Assembly (NCBI GenBank): GCA_964623635.1
Contig: CAZUUA010000002.1
Span: 114,723-178,722 of the forward strand
Direction of reading: 5' to 3'
Source: UMGS1696 sp964623635
GTDB taxonomy: Bacteria > Bacillota > Clostridia > Oscillospirales > CAG-272
DNA length: 64,000 nt
How positions within the stretch are numbered: position 1 is the stretch's first letter; each line of letters starts with the position of its first letter. The notes beneath the pieces are model-generated. The model was not told where the DNA came from. It searched no databases and was given only the letters and a program-made list of their open reading frames with translations. Below, piece by piece: positions 8,930 to 18,982 of this stretch. The position numbers and the translations under genes are program-made.

Positions 8930-10300
8930 TCAATCCGCCAGGATCTCACGCAGGGTAGACAGGCGCAGATTGGCCGTCACTACCACCACAGTATCGCCCA
9001 CACAGAACTGGTCGTTGGCACCGGGGTAGATCACCTGGGATTCCCGCACGATCCCAGCGATCAGCAAATTCTTTTTCAGGTGCATTTCCGACAACGGTAT
9101 ACCCGTCATGGACACGCTTTCCTCTTGCACCAAAAACTCCATCGCTTCGATCTGTCCGTCCAGCAGCTTGTACAACGTTTGGATGGCAGAATCGCTTCCG
9201 GATTGTCCCAGCGCCCGGACGTAGGAGACGATCATATCGGCGGTCAGCTGTTCCGGCGAAATGGCAGAATCCAGACCCACATGGGAAGACATGGTCAGCA
9301 GTGCGGTCTTGTTGATCTTGGGGATCACCTTGCCCACACCTTCGCTGAGTGCATACAGTGACAGAATGATGTTTCCCTCGTCCATGCCGGTCAGTGCAAT
9401 GCAGGCATCCATGTCCCGGATCCCTTCTTCGATCAGGATCTCGTGATTGGTTCCGTCGGCGCATATGATCCGGGCATGGGGCAGCTCCCGGGAAAGCTCC
9501 ACACAACGGTCGTGGTCTTCTTCGATGATCTTCACGTGCAGGCCGCTTTCCACCAGATTTTTCGCCAGATAATAGGCAATGCGACTGCCGCCGACCAATA
9601 GCACATCCCGGATCGGTTCCGACAAAGCGCCGATCTCCCGGAAGAACCGGTGGATGTCCGCATGGGTGGCCGTCAAGCTCAGGATGTCGCCGGCCTGGAT
9701 CACATATCCGGCAGAAGGTACGATGGCAGCCTGGTGTCCGGCACATTGTACTGCACAGACCAGCACACGGGTCCTGCACCTGCTAGGCAGCTGAAACAAA
9801 GCCGTTCCCACCAGCGGACAGTCGGCGGCGACCTTCAACTGTACCATATCCAGCTTGCCACCGGCAAAGGAGTCCACCTTGGAAGCACTGGGGATCCGCA
9901 GGATACGGGATATGGCATGGGCAGCATAATAGTCCGGATTCATCATGGTGTCGATCCCTAACTTTTGCTGCATGAATCGGGTCTGTGCATTCAGCTCCGG
10001 ATTGCGCACCCGTGCGATACAGCTTTTACAACCCAGCTGCTTGGCGATCACGCAGGACAGCACATTGATCTCATCCTGTGGCGTACAGGCGATCACCAGG
10101 TCGGCAGCATCGGCACCGGCTTTTTCCAAGGTCTCCGTGACCACGCCACTGCCGCAGATCCCCATGACATCATAGGTGTCCAGGATATTTTCGATCACAG
10201 AGTATAGCGGATCGATCACGGCAATGTCATGTCCTTCGACTAGCAGGGAAGCGATCAGCTCTTCACCGGTCTTCCCCACGCCAATAATGATAATGTTCAT
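8930..10300 (-). CDS. trkA: TrkA, NAD-binding regulatory subunit of Trk potassium uptake
   Basis: 456 residues with two RCK halves. The first Rossmann motif is IIIIGVGKTGEELIASL (residues 3-19); the second is VLLVGGSRIAYYLAKNL near residue 234. Each is followed by a TrkA-C domain. It is a cytoplasmic gating ring that binds NAD(H)/ATP and controls TrkH. ATG 10300 has GGAG 6 bases upstream. The stop at 8930 nearly touches the trkH start, so the two are one operon. Confidence 0.92.
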   Translation of the reverse strand: MNIIIIGVGKTGEELIASLLVEGHDIAVIDPLYSVIENILDTYDVMGICGSGVVTETLEKAGADAADLVIACTPQDEINVLSCVIAKQLGCKSCIARVRNPELNAQTRFMQQKLGIDTMMNPDYYAAHAISRILRIPSASKVDSFAGGKLDMVQLKVAADCPLVGTALFQLPSRCRTRVLVCAVQCAGHQAAIVPSAGYVIQAGDILSLTATHADIHRFFREIGALSEPIRDVLLVGGSRIAYYLAKNLVESGLHVKIIEEDHDRCVELSRELPHARIICADGTNHEILIEEGIRDMDACIALTGMDEGNIILSLYALSEGVGKVIPKINKTALLTMSSHVGLDSAISPEQLTADMIVSYVRALGQSGSDSAIQTLYKLLDGQIEAMEFLVQEESVSMTGIPLSEMHLKKNLLIAGIVRESQVIYPGANDQFCVGDTVVVVTANLRLSTLREILAD

Positions 10301-10341
10301 AGATTCTCCAGAGATGTGTCTCCCTACAAGATACAGTTTGC

Positions 10342-10911
10342 TCAGTGCAGAGAGCCTTCTAAGATCGTCCCGTCCGGATGGAACAGCGGCAGCTTTTCCA
10401 GATACCGGATATCATCCCGCACCTGCGCATCGCCTTCTGCCAGCACCGCCATCTTGCCACAGATGATACCACCGGCCGCTGTCACCAACGTTTCCACGGC
10501 ACGCAGGCTTTCTCCGGTGGAGATCACGTCGTCCACGATCAGGATCCGTTTGCCCTGTATCAGCTCCGCATCGGTCTTGTCCAGAAACAGCTTCTGTTCG
10601 CCAGCCGTGGTGATGGACTGCACCGTCACTTCAAATACGCCGGTCATGTACGCCTTGGCCTTCTTGCGTGCGATAAAATACTTTTGATTGCCAGCCAGCC
10701 GTGCCATTTCGTGGGCCAGCGGAATGCCCTTTGCTTCGGCCGTGATGATGTAGTCATAATCGGGTGCTATGGCAAGCAGTGCCTTGGCTGTGGCCGTGGT
10801 CAGCTCCGGGTCGCCAAAGATCACAAATGCGCCAATGGCAAGCGAATCGTTCAGCGGACAAATGGGCAGCTCCCGGTGCAGACCGGCAATGGTCATAGGA
10901 TATGTCAACAT
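10342..10911 (-). CDS. Phosphoribosyltransferase, adenine-type (Apt-like)
   Basis: 189 residues. The PRPP loop ILIVDDVISTGES (123-135) with upstream AEAKGIPLAHEMA and ARKKAK matches the type I adenine/xanthine phosphoribosyltransferase group. It would salvage a purine base with PRPP into a nucleotide. The sequence is Apt-like but I cannot exclude xanthine or a purine-regulatory (PurR-like) role, so no symbol is given. SD GGAGG lies 7 bases before ATG 10911. trkA starts 42 bases downstream, so read-through into trkAH is plausible. Confidence 0.8.
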   Translation of the reverse strand: MLTYPMTIAGLHRELPICPLNDSLAIGAFVIFGDPELTTATAKALLAIAPDYDYIITAEAKGIPLAHEMARLAGNQKYFIARKKAKAYMTGVFEVTVQSITTAGEQKLFLDKTDAELIQGKRILIVDDVISTGESLRAVETLVTAAGGIICGKMAVLAEGDAQVRDDIRYLEKLPLFHPDGTILEGSLH

Positions 10912-10947
10912 AACGATACCTCCAAAATAGATTTACAAACAGGGAAA

Positions 10948-10974
10948 CCGGGATAAGACGAACGCCCTTCCCGG
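10948..10974 (-). terminator. Possible terminator after pheT
   Basis: CCGGGA and TCCCGG arms (10948-10953, 10969-10974) with a 15-base loop; on the minus strand they are followed by TTTCCCTGTTT, a weak T-run. Confidence 0.4.
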
Positions 10975-11019
10975 AATCCCATTTTGCACACAAAATCGTG
11001 TCTACAAAGCAATTATATC

Positions 11020-13446
11020 TTACTGCCGCAGGGTGATACCATGCTTGTCAGCCAGACCGGCCAGGATCTTCTTCACCGTGGCATCGGCCTCTTCATCGGT
11101 CATGGTGTGGTCGTCGGCACGCAGCTGTACCGCATAGGATACGCTCTTCTTGTTTTCGCCGACCTGCGGTCCTCTATAAATGTCGAACAGTTCAGCCGCT
11201 TCTACGACCTTGCCACCGATCTCCCGGATCTCCTTGGAGATGAGCCCGGCCGGCGTATCCTCGTCGCAAACGAAGGAGAAGTCTCTTTCCAGTGCAGGAT
11301 GCTTGGGCAGGGGCTTGTAGTCCATCATCAGCCGACGAGCGGCAAACAGCGCTTCCAGATCCAGCTCACACACGTACACGGGTACGCTGAAGTTGTAGTT
11401 GTCTGCGGTAGCCGGATGGATCTGCCCAAAGGTAGCCACCAGCGCGTCGCCTACGGTCATGGCAGCGCAACGCCCCGGATGGAAGGTAGGCTCCGTGGTG
11501 CAGGGTGCAAAGTCTGCGTTTTCGATCCCGGCAATGTACAGAATCGCCTCCAGGATACCCTTCAGCCGATAGAAGCCGTCCCCCTTCTTGTCGTCCCCGG
11601 CATAGAACCCAATGGCAAGATGACCGGGCTCGTTGGGCAGCTCCCCAGCCGTGGTAGGCAGATATACCTTGCCCATTTCAAAGAGTGCTACGTCCTTGTT
11701 CTTCACAGCCGCATTGTCGGAGAGCACCTTCAGCAGAGAGGGCAGAATGGTGGTGCGCATCACAGAGGTGTCTTCACCCAGCGGATTGGAGATCACCACA
11801 GAATTCCGACGCACATCCTCCTCGGCCAGCCGGATCTTGGTGTACCAGGAGGGGCTGATGAAGGAGAAGGTCTCGATCTCGTCCAGACCCATACCGCACA
11901 GCATATCGTGCAGCTTCATATCAAAGCTCTGGCGTTCTGTCCGGGCTCCATTGGTAGGTGTTGCCTTGGAGGACAGGGTGGAGGTGATCTTGTCGTAGCC
12001 ATACATCCGCAGTACTTCTTCGGCCAGGTCGTTCATGCAGCGCACGTCGTCCCGGTAGGTAGGCACGGTCAGCGTAGCATTGTCATCCGATACGCCAAAG
12101 TCCAACTTCCGGAAAATGTCGGCCATATATTCTCTGGTCAGGTCAACGCCTAAGAATTCGTTGATCTTGTCGGCATCCAGCGGCATGGTGAAGGGAACCT
12201 TCTTCACGGGATATACATCGATGGTACCGTCCACGATCTCACCGGCGCAAAGCAGCGTCACCAGCTCGCAAGCCCGATCCAGTGCCGGCATGGTGTTTTC
12301 GCTGTCCAGCCCCTTTTCAAACCGGGCAGAGGATTCCGTCCGCATACCCTGCTTCTTAGCAGTCACACGCACATTGCCCGGATGGAACATAGCGGATTCA
12401 AATACAACGGTGGTGGTGTCGTCCGTGATCTCACTGTTCAGACCACCCATGACCCCGGCCAGTGCCACAGCCTTCTTTTCGTCAGCGATCACCAGAGAAG
12501 CGGCGTCCAGAATGTGTTCTTCGTTGTCCAGAGAAACAAACTTTTCCCCTTCAGCGGCATTCCGTACAATAATGTGGGAGCCGTCCAGACACTTGTAGTC
12601 AAAGGCGTGCATGGGCTGACCGTATTCCAGCATCACATAGTTGGTGATGTCCACGATATTGTTGATGGGACGCACACCGGACGCACGCAGACGCATCCGC
12701 AGCCACAGGGGAGAAGGTGCGATCTTCACGTTCTTTACCACACGAGCCGAGTACCGGGTACACAGCGTGTTGTTCTGCACATCCACAGACAGATACTTGT
12801 CAATGGTGTCTCCATCGTTCCGCAGTGCAGGAGACGCCGGTGTTGCCAGCTTCAGCTCTCTGCCGAAGGACACAGCAGTCTCTCTTGCCAGACCGATCAC
12901 AGACAGACAGTCGGGGCGATTGGAAGTGATCTCGAATTCCACAGAAGTATCCGCCAGATCCAGCGCTTCCCGGATGTCCTGCCCAATGGTCGCGTCTGCC
13001 AGACCCACATCGTTCAGGATCAGGATCCCGTCTTCGATGGCACCGGGCATATCGTGGGTGGTCAGTCCCAGTTCCCCAATGGAGCACAGCATCCCGCAGG
13101 AAACTTCGCCTCTCAGCTTGCCCTTCTTGATCTTCACACCACCGGGCAGCGTGGACCCATCGGTAGCCACCGGCACGACAGCACCGGCAAATACGTTGCT
13201 GGCCCCGGTCACGATCTGTACCGGTTCAGCGGCGCCAATATCCACCTGACAGATCACCAGATGATCCGAGTTGGAGTGGGGAACCACAGACAAAATCTTG
13301 CCTACGACCACCTTGGTGATATCCTCTGCCAGCACCTCATAGGTCTCCACCTTGGAGCCGGTCATGGTCATTTTATCGCAATAGTCTTTAATGCTAATAT
13401 CACTGACATCCGTATAGTCTGCCAGCCATTTCATGGAAAGCTGCAT
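11020..13446 (-). CDS. pheT: Phenylalanine--tRNA ligase beta subunit
   Basis: 808 residues, full length for bacterial PheT. In order: N-terminal region, tRNA-binding OB domain (~40-150, with VGKILSVVPHSNSDHL), B3/B4 editing domain (~210-380), B5, catalytic-like core, and a C-terminal ferredoxin-fold anticodon-binding domain (~715-808, ending near KHGITLRQ). It pairs with PheS as an alpha2beta2 enzyme that charges tRNA-Phe and edits mischarged Tyr-tRNA. ATG 13446 has GAGG upstream; 63 bases separate it from pheS, and both follow one T-box leader. Confidence 0.97.
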   Translation of the reverse strand: MQLSMKWLADYTDVSDISIKDYCDKMTMTGSKVETYEVLAEDITKVVVGKILSVVPHSNSDHLVICQVDIGAAEPVQIVTGASNVFAGAVVPVATDGSTLPGGVKIKKGKLRGEVSCGMLCSIGELGLTTHDMPGAIEDGILILNDVGLADATIGQDIREALDLADTSVEFEITSNRPDCLSVIGLARETAVSFGRELKLATPASPALRNDGDTIDKYLSVDVQNNTLCTRYSARVVKNVKIAPSPLWLRMRLRASGVRPINNIVDITNYVMLEYGQPMHAFDYKCLDGSHIIVRNAAEGEKFVSLDNEEHILDAASLVIADEKKAVALAGVMGGLNSEITDDTTTVVFESAMFHPGNVRVTAKKQGMRTESSARFEKGLDSENTMPALDRACELVTLLCAGEIVDGTIDVYPVKKVPFTMPLDADKINEFLGVDLTREYMADIFRKLDFGVSDDNATLTVPTYRDDVRCMNDLAEEVLRMYGYDKITSTLSSKATPTNGARTERQSFDMKLHDMLCGMGLDEIETFSFISPSWYTKIRLAEEDVRRNSVVISNPLGEDTSVMRTTILPSLLKVLSDNAAVKNKDVALFEMGKVYLPTTAGELPNEPGHLAIGFYAGDDKKGDGFYRLKGILEAILYIAGIENADFAPCTTEPTFHPGRCAAMTVGDALVATFGQIHPATADNYNFSVPVYVCELDLEALFAARRLMMDYKPLPKHPALERDFSFVCDEDTPAGLISKEIREIGGKVVEAAELFDIYRGPQVGENKKSVSYAVQLRADDHTMTDEEADATVKKILAGLADKHGITLRQ

Positions 13447-13509
13447 AATTACCTCATTCTGCCGTCACAGTGCGGCGCTTCTCTTTATATAAAATGGATA
13501 CAATTCGAC

Positions 13510-14523
13510 TCAGAACTGGTGCAGGAACCGCACATCGTTTTCGTACAGATGGCGCATATCGTCGATGTGGTATTTCAGCATAACGATCCGCTCGATCCCC
13601 AGACCGAATGCGAAGCCGGAATATACCTCCGGGTCAATGCCGCACATCCGCAGTACGTTGGGATGTACCATACCGGCCCCTAAGATCTCGATCCAGCCTT
13701 CGCCCTTGCACAGACGGCAGCCCTTGCCACCACAAGCGAAGCAGGATACGTCCACCTCAGCAGAAGGCTCCGTGAAGGGGAAGTGATGGGGACGGAACCG
13801 GATCTTGGTGTCCGCACCGAACATGGTCTGGGCAAACATTTCCAGTGTACCCTTCAGGTCGCCCATGGTGATGCCCTTGTCTACCACCAGACCTTCGCAC
13901 TGGTGGAACAGGGGAGAGTGGGTAGCGTCCACAGCATCGGAACGATATACACGACCGGGAGAGATGATCTTGATCGGCGGCTTCTGCTTTTCCATCACTC
14001 TGGCCTGTACCGGAGAGGTCTGGGAACGCAGTAGAATGTTTTCGGTGATATAGAAGGTGTCCTGGGTGTCTCTGGCAGGATGATCCGGCGGAATGTTCAG
14101 CGCCTGGAAGTTGTAGTAGTCATACTCCACTTCCGGTCCTTCTGCAATGGAATAGCCCATGCCCAGGAAGATCTCTTCCAGCTGTCTCTGTACCATGGCC
14201 AGCGGATGGGGCTTGCCGACCGGTGTCTTGGTACCGGGAATGGTCACGTCCAGCTTTTCGGCCTTCAGCTTGGCATCCAGTGCAGCAGACTTCATCGCAG
14301 CCGTACGCTTTTCGATCTCCGCTTCGATCTCGGCACGGATATCGTTGGCCAGCTGCCCGATCACCGGTCTTTCTTCGGCAGAGAGCTTACCCATGCCACG
14401 CAGCACAGCGGTCAGCTCCCCTTTCTTACCCAGGTACTTGATCCGCAGGGCTTCAATGTCTGCATCGGCTTGTTCCAGTGCAGCAATGGCTTCTGATTTG
14501 ATTTTGAGAAGTGTTTCTTTCAT
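13510..14523 (-). CDS. pheS: Phenylalanine--tRNA ligase alpha subunit
   Basis: 337 residues. An N-terminal coiled-coil (~1-90) binds tRNA. The class II core shows motif 2-like GRVYRSDAVDATHSPLFHQ (~190-208), FRPHHFPFTEPSAEVDV and motif 3 GLGIERIVML (~310). A Cys-rich insert CFACGGKGCRLCKG (~265-278) is present. It activates phenylalanine and transfers it to tRNA-Phe. AAGGA lies 9 bases before ATG 14523. Expression is controlled by the T-box leader upstream. Confidence 0.97.
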   Translation of the reverse strand: MKETLLKIKSEAIAALEQADADIEALRIKYLGKKGELTAVLRGMGKLSAEERPVIGQLANDIRAEIEAEIEKRTAAMKSAALDAKLKAEKLDVTIPGTKTPVGKPHPLAMVQRQLEEIFLGMGYSIAEGPEVEYDYYNFQALNIPPDHPARDTQDTFYITENILLRSQTSPVQARVMEKQKPPIKIISPGRVYRSDAVDATHSPLFHQCEGLVVDKGITMGDLKGTLEMFAQTMFGADTKIRFRPHHFPFTEPSAEVDVSCFACGGKGCRLCKGEGWIEILGAGMVHPNVLRMCGIDPEVYSGFAFGLGIERIVMLKYHIDDMRHLYENDVRFLHQF

Positions 14524-14582
14524 GATCGTTTATCCTTATAGTAAAAATTGAATTTCGATGACGCAAAGACGCAAAAGGAAAA

Positions 14583-14892
14583 TAAAAATCCCCATCCCAT
14601 ACATAGGGACGAGGCAAACAAGGCTCCGTGGTACCACCCAAATTCCGGCAAAAAACACCGGCACTCTGGTGGGATAACGGACCGACCGTGGTAAACCTAC
14701 CCAGCTCCGGAGTGAAATGCCCAAACGAGATCCCTGCATGACAGCTTCCAGCCAACGACTGCCATTCTCTTGTATCAGGGGTACGATCCGTCCGGCTGCT
14801 CCATCACAGCTTTTCGCAATTATGATCCAGGGGTACGTGGTGTGCAGCTCACTTGGAACTGAAAACACCAACGAACCAACAGGAACACATAC
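14583..14892 (-). promoter_or_regulatory. T-box riboswitch leader of pheST
   Basis: The minus strand carries the conserved T-box core GGGTGGTACCACGG (14622-14640 region). A terminator follows whose arms 14590-14598 and 14606-14614 pair over 9 bp (two G-T wobbles) with a 7-base loop, then a T-rich run. A likely specifier TTC (Phe) sits at 14714-14716 after TTTGGGCAT and before ACT. Uncharged tRNA-Phe should stabilise the antiterminator and switch pheST on. Confidence 0.93.
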
Positions 14893-14921
14893 ATTATACC
14901 ACAGTTTTTGTAAAAGTGCAA
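14893..14921 (-). promoter_or_regulatory. Sigma-A promoter of the pheST T-box operon
   Basis: Minus strand TTGCAC (14916-14921), 17-bp spacer ending TGTGG, TATAAT (14893-14898). Confidence 0.85.
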
Positions 14922-15035
14922 TAGTGTAAACCGAATTTTCCACAGCAGAAAACAAAAATTTTCCGTATGCCATGTATGAACTCCAAAAGAAAGACCCACA
15001 ATATTCTGTGAAAGGTCATCACAAAGGAGTATACT

Positions 15036-15302
15036 ATGCACCGAATCGTATATACCATCACCGATACCAACGGCATCCACGCCCGGCCGGCCGGGAAACT
15101 GGTTGCCGAAGCGAAAAAATACCATGCGAACATTCGCCTGCTCCTGCCGGTCAAGGATCGATCGGCAGACGCCAAACGACTCTTTGCCGTCATGGGGCTG
15201 GGTGTGAAACAGGGAGACACCATCCATGTGGAGGCAGAAGGAGAAGACGCCGTAGAAGCACTAATCGCCATCGAAGCCATGCTGACCGAGAGCGGTCTGT
15301 AA
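15036..15302 (+). CDS. ptsH: Phosphocarrier protein HPr, without the regulatory serine
   Basis: 88 residues, normal HPr size. NGIHARPAG places the phosphorylated His at 15, the family position. It passes phosphate from EI to sugar-specific EIIA domains in the cytoplasm. The usual LKSIMGVMSLG helix reads AKRLFAVMGLG, so the Ser46 phosphorylated by HPr kinase in Bacillota is replaced by Arg48 (two residues displaced). Catabolite control through HPr(Ser-P)/CcpA would not work with this copy. AAAGGAG precedes the ATG; ptsI starts 10 bases downstream. No clear promoter was found between it and the divergent pheST leader. Confidence 0.9.
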   Translation: MHRIVYTITDTNGIHARPAGKLVAEAKKYHANIRLLLPVKDRSADAKRLFAVMGLGVKQGDTIHVEAEGEDAVEALIAIEAMLTESGL

Positions 15303-15312
15303 GGAGAAAAAC

Positions 15313-16968
15313 ATGGAACAGATCAAAGGAAAAGGTGTTTGCGGCGGTATGGTCTGCGGCAAGCTCCACTACATCCACCAAACAAAGCCACACGCAGAGC
15401 TGCATACGTCCAAACGATCCCAGGCAGAGGAGCTGACCCACTTTCGCCAGAGCTGTCGGCATTTGCTGAAGGAGCTGGCTGAGCTGGAAAAGAGAGCCAA
15501 AGGGATCAGCGAAACGGAAGCGGAAATATTCGCTATCCATCAAATGATGCTGACCGACGAAGATTTTACGGAAGCGGTGGAAGCACAGCTCCGGCAGGGC
15601 ATGACCGCATCGGATGCAGTCCACCTGGTGGGAGCACGATTGGCAGAACAGTTTGCCACCATGGAAGACGGCTATCTGCAGGCAAGAGAAGCAGACGTTC
15701 GTGCCATCACCGACCGACTGCAGGAGATCTTATCCGGAGATACAGATGTCAAGACCCCACTGCCATCCGGCGAACCGGTGATCCTGGTGGCAGGTGAGCT
15801 GACTCCAGCCGAGACCATTGGATTGGATCCCCAAACCGTACTTGGCTTTGTGACCGAAAGAGGCACCACCAATTCCCACACAGCCATATTGGCCCGTACC
15901 CTAGGGATCCCGGCCATTGTAGCGGTGGGACCTGTTTTGACAGAACGGCAGGCGCTCCACGGAAAAGAAGCCATTTTAGACGGTACCGGCGGTATTTTGT
16001 ATGTGTGCCCGGACGAGACGATCCGCCAACGCTATATCCGGTACCAGGCCGAGCATGCTGCGGAACGGGATGCCATGCGTGGACACACCTGTCATACCGC
16101 CGACGGTCGTGCGATCCGGATCTGCGCCAACGCCGGGCACATTCGTGACGTGGAAGCCGCCGCAGAACAGGACGCTGAAGGGATCGGTCTTTTGCGCAGT
16201 GAATTTTTATTTATGCAAACCGACCATTGTCCCACCGAAGAGGAGCAGTACCAGTGGTACCGGCAAGCGCTTGCGACCATGCCGGACAGGGAAGTGGTGA
16301 TCCGCACCTTGGACGCCGGTGCCGACAAAAAGATCCCGTGGCTTGCCAAAATGCTGCCCCAGTGGCAAACAGAGGAAAATCCTGCCTTGGGTCTAAGAGC
16401 CATACGGATCGGTCTGCAATATCCGGCGCTGCTGACCACCCAGCTGCGAGCCCTGTATCGTGCCGCCATCCATGGGAAGCTTGCCGTGCTGTTCCCCATG
16501 ATCGCACTGCCCACAGAGCTGGAAACGGTGCTGCAGATCGCCGCCAAGGTGCGTACGGAACTCCAACAAGCGCATATTCCCCACGATCCTGCCATGTCCA
16601 TCGGCATCATGATCGAGACTCCATCGGCGGCACTTTGTTCCGACACATTTGCGACTATGGTGGATTTTTTCAGCATCGGCACCAACGACCTGACCCAATA
16701 CACGCTGGCCGCCGACCGAGAAAACGCATCCGTTGCCTATCTGACCGAAACCGTTCCGGACAGCGTGAAAAAGCTGCTACACATGACTGCCGCATCCGCA
16801 CACAAAGCCGGCATTCCCGTCAGCGTCTGTGGCGAGCTGGCAGGAGAGACGTCCATGATTCCCTTTTGGATAGAGGAAGGCATCGAGAAGCTTTCCGTCA
16901 GTCCCGGTCAGGTGCTGTCGCTGCGTGCCAAAGTGCAGGCATATCTGGATAAACAAAAAGGACAGTGA
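15313..16968 (+). CDS. ptsI: PTS enzyme I, phosphoenolpyruvate-protein phosphotransferase
   Basis: 551 residues, close to the usual ~570. An N-terminal HPr-binding helical domain is followed by the phospho-histidine motif TTNSHTAILART (His189, as in well-studied EI), then the PEP-binding TIM barrel with LRSEFLFMQT (~295), DAGADKKIPW (~335) and GIMIETPSAAL, SIGTNDLTQYTLAADREN and SVCGELAGE (~500). It takes phosphate from PEP and gives it to HPr. AAGGAG sits 6 bases before the ATG. The stop codon lies in the loop of a terminator hairpin. No EII genes are in this window. Confidence 0.95.
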   Translation: MEQIKGKGVCGGMVCGKLHYIHQTKPHAELHTSKRSQAEELTHFRQSCRHLLKELAELEKRAKGISETEAEIFAIHQMMLTDEDFTEAVEAQLRQGMTASDAVHLVGARLAEQFATMEDGYLQAREADVRAITDRLQEILSGDTDVKTPLPSGEPVILVAGELTPAETIGLDPQTVLGFVTERGTTNSHTAILARTLGIPAIVAVGPVLTERQALHGKEAILDGTGGILYVCPDETIRQRYIRYQAEHAAERDAMRGHTCHTADGRAIRICANAGHIRDVEAAAEQDAEGIGLLRSEFLFMQTDHCPTEEEQYQWYRQALATMPDREVVIRTLDAGADKKIPWLAKMLPQWQTEENPALGLRAIRIGLQYPALLTTQLRALYRAAIHGKLAVLFPMIALPTELETVLQIAAKVRTELQQAHIPHDPAMSIGIMIETPSAALCSDTFATMVDFFSIGTNDLTQYTLAADRENASVAYLTETVPDSVKKLLHMTAASAHKAGIPVSVCGELAGETSMIPFWIEEGIEKLSVSPGQVLSLRAKVQAYLDKQKGQ

Positions 16969-16984
16969 GCGCTGTCCTTTTCCT
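16956..16984 (+). terminator. Terminator overlapping the ptsI stop codon
   Basis: Perfect 10-bp stem AAAAGGACAG (16956-16965) / CTGTCCTTTT (16972-16981). The 6-base loop begins with the TGA stop of ptsI. Confidence 0.88.
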
Positions 16985-17008
16985 TTGCTATATTTCGGCC
17001 ATGTGTCG

Positions 17009-17272
17009 TCAGCAGGCTTCGTCGGCGGCGATCTCCGGTACGACCGCATCGGCTTTGGCCTTGGCAGCAACTTCTTTGTCTGCCTTGATCTTGTAGATAA
17101 AAGCGGTGATGAAGGTGGGTAGGATGATCAGATCCAGAATCGTGATGATGATCTCAGCCCAGAGCGGCAGCTTTTTCTTGCTGTCTTCCAGATAGTTGAG
17201 CAGTGTGGAGATCGTCACCATAGCCAGGTAACTGCCGTAAAAGATCTTGTTGAGCTTGTTTCTGTCTTGCAT
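17009..17272 (-). CDS. Small two-helix membrane protein, unknown
   Basis: 87 residues. A first weaker hydrophobic segment (~11-26, YGSYLAMVTISTLLNYL) and a strong one (~37-62, LWAEIIITILDLIILPTFITAF) are followed by an Ala/Lys/Glu-rich cytoplasmic tail. AAGGAG precedes ATG 17272. I do not recognise the family. It is 60 bases downstream of the next minus-strand gene, another hypothetical, and the two may be co-transcribed. Confidence 0.65.
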   Translation of the reverse strand: MQDRNKLNKIFYGSYLAMVTISTLLNYLEDSKKKLPLWAEIIITILDLIILPTFITAFIYKIKADKEVAAKAKADAVVPEIAADEAC

Positions 17273-17335
17273 TGTATATTTCTCCTTTCGGCTTGGAAAG
17301 TGTTTGACGATCGTATACGTCGGGGCAAAACCATA

Positions 17336-17830
17336 TCAACCAACGGTATCGTAATATTCTTCCGTGTAGGGGATTTGATCGGTATCGAAGGTCGCTTGCA
17401 AGCCACGAATGTAGGTAAACGGATCCTCCATGGGTGTGAGCTGCATTTTTTCCGCCAGCGTGTCCAGCACCGCACGACCATCTGCTGTCGGTGGATTGTC
17501 CGCTACAAATGCAGCAAACTGTTCTGCCGACCACATCCACGCTTGTTCGATGGCAGCAGTGTCACCGCAAGCGAGCAGCAGCCGCAGAAAATCTGTGAAA
17601 TCCTTTGCCACCGGCCGTACCAGATCCGGTATATCGTTCATGGGACTGACCGCAAAGACCATTTCTCCAAAGTCGGGCACGGTACAGAAATGGATCCCGT
17701 CTACCCCGACACGTCCTAAAATGACCGCATCCTTGGGCGTGCAGAAATAGGGAAGCGGATCGTTGTCCACCAGAAACCCGACCGGCGTCAAGTCAATGGA
17801 CAGTGCCAAAAACCGTGCATATGCATCCAT
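17336..17830 (-). CDS. Hypothetical protein of SMI1/KNR4-like type
   Basis: 164 residues, no signal or membrane segment. It contains DAVILGRVGVDGIHFC (~34-49), PDFGEMVFAVSPMND and DFTDFLRLLLACGDTAAIEQAW (~77-98). This pattern recurs in uncharacterised clostridial proteins; I think it is related to the SUKH/SMI1-KNR4 fold but this is from memory only. GGAGG sits 7 bases before ATG 17830. ruvB starts its downstream end only 42 bases away on the same strand, so it may ride on ruvAB transcription. Confidence 0.65.
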   Translation of the reverse strand: MDAYARFLALSIDLTPVGFLVDNDPLPYFCTPKDAVILGRVGVDGIHFCTVPDFGEMVFAVSPMNDIPDLVRPVAKDFTDFLRLLLACGDTAAIEQAWMWSAEQFAAFVADNPPTADGRAVLDTLAEKMQLTPMEDPFTYIRGLQATFDTDQIPYTEEYYDTVG

Positions 17831-17872
17831 GTGAAACCTCCATTCATGTATGTGGAAAGCGCCTTCGGGAGA

Positions 17873-18967
<1,095 letters not shown>

Positions 18968-18982
18968 TGTATCTTCTCCTTA

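Noticed and set aside
10984..12153. 389-codon + strand frame over pheT
   Set aside because: Opposite a complete, well-conserved pheT.
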